NCBI GenBank assembly: GCA_951541495.1
Contig: CATOCL010000004.1
Coordinates: 1-64,000, forward strand
From: Planktomarina karensis
GTDB taxonomy: Bacteria; Pseudomonadota; Alphaproteobacteria; Rhodobacterales; Rhodobacteraceae
DNA: 64,000 bases
Direction of reading: 5' to 3'
The position numbers and the translations under genes were made by a program. A model generated the notes under the pieces. The model did no database searches, was not told where the DNA came from, and worked only from the letters and a program-made list of their open reading frames with translations. Below, piece after piece: positions 61,104-64,000 of the stretch. Numbering within the stretch: position 1 is the first letter of the stretch; each line of letters starts with the position of its first letter.

Positions 61104-61892
61104 CTAAAAATTATCCTTTTTGATCCGAATTTTGGCAAAAACTTTTTCTGGAACTTCGCCTAGCATCCCAATTGAAGCCTGAAATTTGGCGTCATCGGCC
61201 CTCAAAAAGGGATTAGTTCTCTTTTCTACCCCTAAGTTACTCGGTACTGTTGGTAACCCAGAAGCCCTATTTTTTTTAATCTCAGCTGCACGGGCTTCAC
61301 ACTCGGGGTTTGTTTCGCCAAGCGATTGGGCGAAAACCATATTGGTGGCTGTGTATTCGTGGCCTGAGTATACAGTCGTGTTATCTGGCAATGCACGAAG
61401 CCTCAAAAGACTTTGCCACATTTGCGTTGCAGAGCCCTCAAAAAGCCGACCACAACCCATTGCCATTAAGCTGTCAGCAGAAAAGACGGCATTAATTTCC
61501 CGCATATACAGGGCTATATGGCCAATAGTATGGCCCGATACGTCAATTACTTGGCTTTTAATTCCCAAAATATCAATATTTTCACCTGGTTCAACAGCGT
61601 AATCTAGTTTTGGCAATCTGTGCGCATCAGCTTTTGCTCCAATGACTCTGCAGGTTGCCCCATTTCGTTGCACGGCTAGCCAGTCCTGTAAGTCAGGTAG
61701 CCCATCAATGTGATCCTGATGGTGGTGCGTTAAGAAAATTTCAGTGACAGCAATGTCTAATTCAATAATTTTTTTTATGATAGGCTTTGCTTCGGGCACA
61801 TCAATTATGGATGCGGTACCAGTATCGCAGTTATGGATTAAAAAAGCGTAGTTATCAGATAAGCACGGTATAGTATGAATTTTAATAGACAT
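61104..61892 (-). CDS. gloB: Hydroxyacylglutathione hydrolase (glyoxalase II)
   Basis: Metallo-beta-lactamase-fold thioesterase that hydrolyses S-lactoylglutathione, completing methylglyoxal detoxification. The two-metal motif is THHHQDHIDG (HxHxDH), with later DVSGHTIGHIALY, FSADSLMAMGCGRLFEG and the glutathione region SGHEYTATNMVFA. I chose the ATG at 61892, since the family starts a few residues before TIPCLSDNYAFL; the ATG at 61901 is in frame. 262 residues. It uses the glutathione made by gshB and is divergent from the methyltransferase. Confidence 0.92.
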   Translation of the reverse strand: MSIKIHTIPCLSDNYAFLIHNCDTGTASIIDVPEAKPIIKKIIELDIAVTEIFLTHHHQDHIDGLPDLQDWLAVQRNGATCRVIGAKADAHRLPKLDYAVEPGENIDILGIKSQVIDVSGHTIGHIALYMREINAVFSADSLMAMGCGRLFEGSATQMWQSLLRLRALPDNTTVYSGHEYTATNMVFAQSLGETNPECEARAAEIKKNRASGLPTVPSNLGVEKRTNPFLRADDAKFQASIGMLGEVPEKVFAKIRIKKDNF

Positions 61893-61962
61893 ATTTGCCA
61901 TCGTGGTTTCTTTTCTATTTATTAGTTTTGTTATTATTGTAATCCAAGAAAGCTTATCTGCA

Positions 61963-62703
61963 ATGCATATTGATGTGCGCGACTTAAGGGAATTTTATTA
62001 TGCTTCGGCACTTGGTCGGTCTGTTCAGCGTGCGTTGAGTGATCAAGTTGTTCGGTTATGGCCGAGTGCTAAAGGACAGACGGTTGTTGGCTACGGCTTT
62101 GCCGTGCCGATATTGAGGCCATTTCTTAAAGATGCGCGTCGTGTTGCGGCGTTGATGCCTGCCCGCCAGGGTGCAATGCACTGGCCCAGTGGTTCTCCCA
62201 ATCAATCGGTACTTTGTGAAGAAACTCGATGGCCTGTAGAAACTGGATCCATCGACAAGTTACTTATTTTACATGGGTTAGACACGTCAGAGCATTCGGC
62301 TGCAGTGCTGGAGGAATGTTATCGAGTATTAGAACCAGCCGGCAGAGCAATCTTCATAGTGCCTAATCGTGCGAGTTTGTGGGCTCGGCGTGATGGGACA
62401 CCGTTTTCTTTTGCCCGTCCCTACACAGCGGGTCAACTAGAATCCGGACTTAAATCGCACGGTTTTTTGCCAACGCACCATGTTACAGCGTTATACCAGC
62501 CACCTTGGGATAATCGCTTTTGGCGACGGGTGGCACAACCAATCGAGAACATTGGTCAATATATTCCGACCTGGTGGGGTGGGGGTGTATTAATTCTTGA
62601 GGTTAGCAAACAGGTTCCCCGGCCTCGTAGGCCTGGCTTGGGTCAAATTATTTCACGACCTTTGGGCATGCTGGAGGGTATAAAAGTGACCGAACCAATT
62701 TGA
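61963..62703 (+). CDS. SAM-dependent methyltransferase-like protein
   Basis: A 246-residue class I methyltransferase-fold protein of unknown target. The C-terminal half of the fold is clear (DKLLILHGLDTSEHSAAVLEECYRVLEPAGRAIFIVPNRASLWARRDGTPF), but the N-terminal SAM-binding glycine motif is degenerate (VVGYGFAVPILRPF). The start MHIDVRDLREFYYASALGRSVQRAL at 61963 matches relatives as I recall; the 20 codons upstream read as the divergent promoter. It lies opposite gloB, as is usual in this group, and may use a small thiol or metabolite, which is only a guess. Confidence 0.78.
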   Translation: MHIDVRDLREFYYASALGRSVQRALSDQVVRLWPSAKGQTVVGYGFAVPILRPFLKDARRVAALMPARQGAMHWPSGSPNQSVLCEETRWPVETGSIDKLLILHGLDTSEHSAAVLEECYRVLEPAGRAIFIVPNRASLWARRDGTPFSFARPYTAGQLESGLKSHGFLPTHHVTALYQPPWDNRFWRRVAQPIENIGQYIPTWWGGGVLILEVSKQVPRPRRPGLGQIISRPLGMLEGIKVTEPI

Positions 62704-62776
62704 CCCAAGCCTGGCAACCCAAATTCTGAAAGATTCGGGTATTTTGAAAGGACTTAGTTAGACACAAACCGTCGCA

Positions 62777-62798
62777 CCTCGTTTGAGGCCCTTTTTTT
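62777..62798 (+). terminator. Intrinsic terminator after the methyltransferase gene
   Basis: CCTC-GTTT-GAGG (62777-62788) followed by CCC and seven T. A short stem, but the T-tract is strong; it lies 74 bases after the stop. Confidence 0.55.
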
Positions 62799-62956
62799 CT
62801 TTGATTATGAAATGAAAATTGAGACTCATGGGCATTGCAGGACAGTAAACCCTCTGCTACACCCCAGCCGAAATTGATAGCGCGTCTTGGTGTTGCGCGT
62901 TTGAATTCCCAGACCGAACATTCCGTTCGGATTGGTACTTAAGTAGAGGGTTGCTC

Positions 62957-63517
62957 TTGTCTGAACCAGCGTCAATCTCTTCCGGAATTGCGAGCCGCTA
63001 TGCAACAGCGGTGTTTGAGCTTGCGAAAGAAGAAAAGAAATTGAAGCAGTTAGAAAAAGATGTGGATGATCTTGACGAAGCTTTAACCTTGAGTTCGGAC
63101 TTACGTTCATTGGTGACGTCGCCGCTTTACACCCGTGGTGAGGTTGGTCAGGCAATTGAAGTGGTAGCTCGGTCAATGAAGCTTCAGCCTACTATGGTAA
63201 ATACTCTAGCTCTAATGGCAAAAAAACGCCGTCTGTTTGTAATGCCAAATTTGCTGGCTGCGTTAAGAACTCGGATTTCCGAAGAAAAAGGTCAAGTAAC
63301 TGCAGAGGTTATCTCTGCTAAAGCGTTGAGCAAGGTACAGGCTGCAACCTTGGCCAAGACCTTAAAGGCACAAATGAGTATGGATGTGGAATTAAAGGCG
63401 ACTGTCGATGAAAGCCTTATTGGTGGTCTAGTAGTTAAGGTAGGCTCAAAAATGATCGATACATCGATTAGGGCCAAACTCAATGCACTTCAGAACAAAA
63501 TGAAAGAGGTCGGATAA
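62957..63517 (+). CDS. atpH: ATP synthase F1 delta subunit
   Basis: Links F1 to the peripheral stalk of ATP synthase. The 186 residues open SEPASISSGIASRYATAVFELA and end with the family stretch VDESLIGGLVVKVGSKMIDTSIRAKLNAL. I place the start at TTG 62957, six bases after AGAGGG, because relatives start at SEPASIS; a TTG at 62951 is in frame. It begins the F1 operon atpH-atpA. CCGAAC/GTTCGG (62914-62930) forms a small dyad upstream in a 253-base leader. Confidence 0.93.
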   Translation: MSEPASISSGIASRYATAVFELAKEEKKLKQLEKDVDDLDEALTLSSDLRSLVTSPLYTRGEVGQAIEVVARSMKLQPTMVNTLALMAKKRRLFVMPNLLAALRTRISEEKGQVTAEVISAKALSKVQAATLAKTLKAQMSMDVELKATVDESLIGGLVVKVGSKMIDTSIRAKLNALQNKMKEVG

Positions 63518-64000
63518 ATGGCGATCGAAGCTGCAGAAATTTCTGCGATATTAAAAGAACAAATCAAAAATTTTGGCAAAGAAGCGGAGGTTTCTGAGGT
63601 AGGGCGAGTGCTTTCTGTTGGAGACGGGATCGCGCGAGTGTATGGGTTGGACAATGTCCAGGCTGGAGAAATGGTCGAGTTCCCTGGTGGTATTCAAGGA
63701 ATGGCTTTGAACTTAGAGGCCGATAACGTTGGTGTTGTTATCTTTGGTACAGACCGTGACATTAAAGAAGGCGATATAGTCAAGAGGACTAACTCAATCG
63801 TTGACGTACCTGTCGGGCCAGAATTGTTAGGACGGGTTGTTGATGGCCTTGGGAACCCTTTAGACGGAAAAGGCCCAATTAAAACAAAGATGCGGAGCCA
63901 AGCTGACGTAAAAGCTCCAGGGATTATTCCTCGTAAATCAGTTCATGAACCGATGGCTACAGGTTTAAAATCAGTTGATGCGATGATCCCAATTGGCCGC
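63518..64000 (+). CDS. atpA: ATP synthase F1 alpha subunit, 3'-truncated by window edge
   Basis: The first 161 codons of the F1 alpha subunit. They read AIEAAEISAILKEQIKNFGKEAEVSEVGRVLSVGDGIARVYGL, followed by GRVVDGLGNPLDGKGPI and end at VDAMIPIGR, just before the nucleotide-binding P-loop. The ATG directly follows the atpH stop, with GAGG inside the end of atpH as ribosome site. The frame is open to base 64000; the rest of the roughly 510-residue protein and atpGDC lie outside. Confidence 0.97.
   Translation, partial: MAIEAAEISAILKEQIKNFGKEAEVSEVGRVLSVGDGIARVYGLDNVQAGEMVEFPGGIQGMALNLEADNVGVVIFGTDRDIKEGDIVKRTNSIVDVPVGPELLGRVVDGLGNPLDGKGPIKTKMRSQADVKAPGIIPRKSVHEPMATGLKSVDAMIPIGR

Noticed and set aside
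1..64000. Prophage, insertion sequence, integron, CRISPR array or genomic island
   Set aside because: No transposase, integrase, capsid or cas gene, no regularly spaced repeats and no abrupt change in gene style; gene order is largely housekeeping.

Overview
The window is ordinary chromosomal DNA from a free-living alphaproteobacterium. It is most like the Rhodobacterales (Roseobacter group). The evidence is crotonyl-CoA carboxylase/reductase of the ethylmalonyl-CoA pathway, an RpoH2-type sigma factor, a TSUP permease paired with a TIGR02186 protein, a MoeB with a membrane-spanning N-terminus, DUF1489, a B12-dependent ribonucleotide reductase of about 750 residues, and the ATP synthase start atpH-atpA. 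The DNA is visibly more AT-rich than most of that family and intergenic gaps are short, which suggests a pelagic, partly streamlined lineage. I cannot name a species. I see no prophage, insertion sequence, CRISPR array, rRNA or tRNA.

Layout. 1-2767: 3' part of ccr and a RecD-like helicase. 2799-5959: gshB and rsmI on the minus strand, divergent from an LpoA-like lipoprotein. 5962-13715: glnD-murJ, a degenerate rhomboid, trpS, a universal stress protein, Nfu and RimI. 13890-18773: a complete BMP-type ABC importer (binding protein, ATPase, two permeases). 18881-21709: TSUP permease, TIGR02186 protein, then a CobC-like phosphatase and CobU on the minus strand. 21803-27435: rpoH2, coaBC, dut, moeB and an M3 oligopeptidase. 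27440-31848: an SH3 protein, a dimethylglycine/sarcosine dehydrogenase-like flavoprotein and a DAO-family oxidoreductase. 31933-41175 (minus): xdhA-xdhB-xdhC followed by a second BMP-type ABC importer, which reads as a purine uptake and oxidation locus. 41392-49719: dnaE, slyX, hisS, DUF1489, nrdJ. 49864-55036: DEAD-box helicase, rpsD, hisC, tyrA. 55300-58542: a MotA/ExbB-like channel protein with a MotB/OmpA-like partner that has a very long coiled coil. 58635-64000: clpA and gloB (minus), a methyltransferase, atpH and the start of atpA.

How parts fit together. The xdh genes overlap each other and the importer ATPase by 4 to 11 bases, so import and xanthine oxidation are probably translated from one mRNA. 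MoeB upstream supports the molybdenum cofactor this enzyme needs. CobU and the CobC-like phosphatase serve the cobalamin used by NrdJ and by the mutases of the ethylmalonyl-CoA pathway. rpoH2 has an upstream match to the ECF sigma (RpoE) promoter, and nfu has an upstream match to the Irr (ICE) box, so two stress/iron circuits can be read from the DNA.

The least explained parts are seven tandem 21-residue repeats in the MotB-like stalk protein, several strongly folded intergenic segments (around 49721-49842, 51900-52050 and 55041-55096), a 12-bp palindrome upstream of the sarcosine-dehydrogenase-like gene, and a rhomboid that lacks its catalytic serine and histidine. I did not find a convincing new defence or mobile system.
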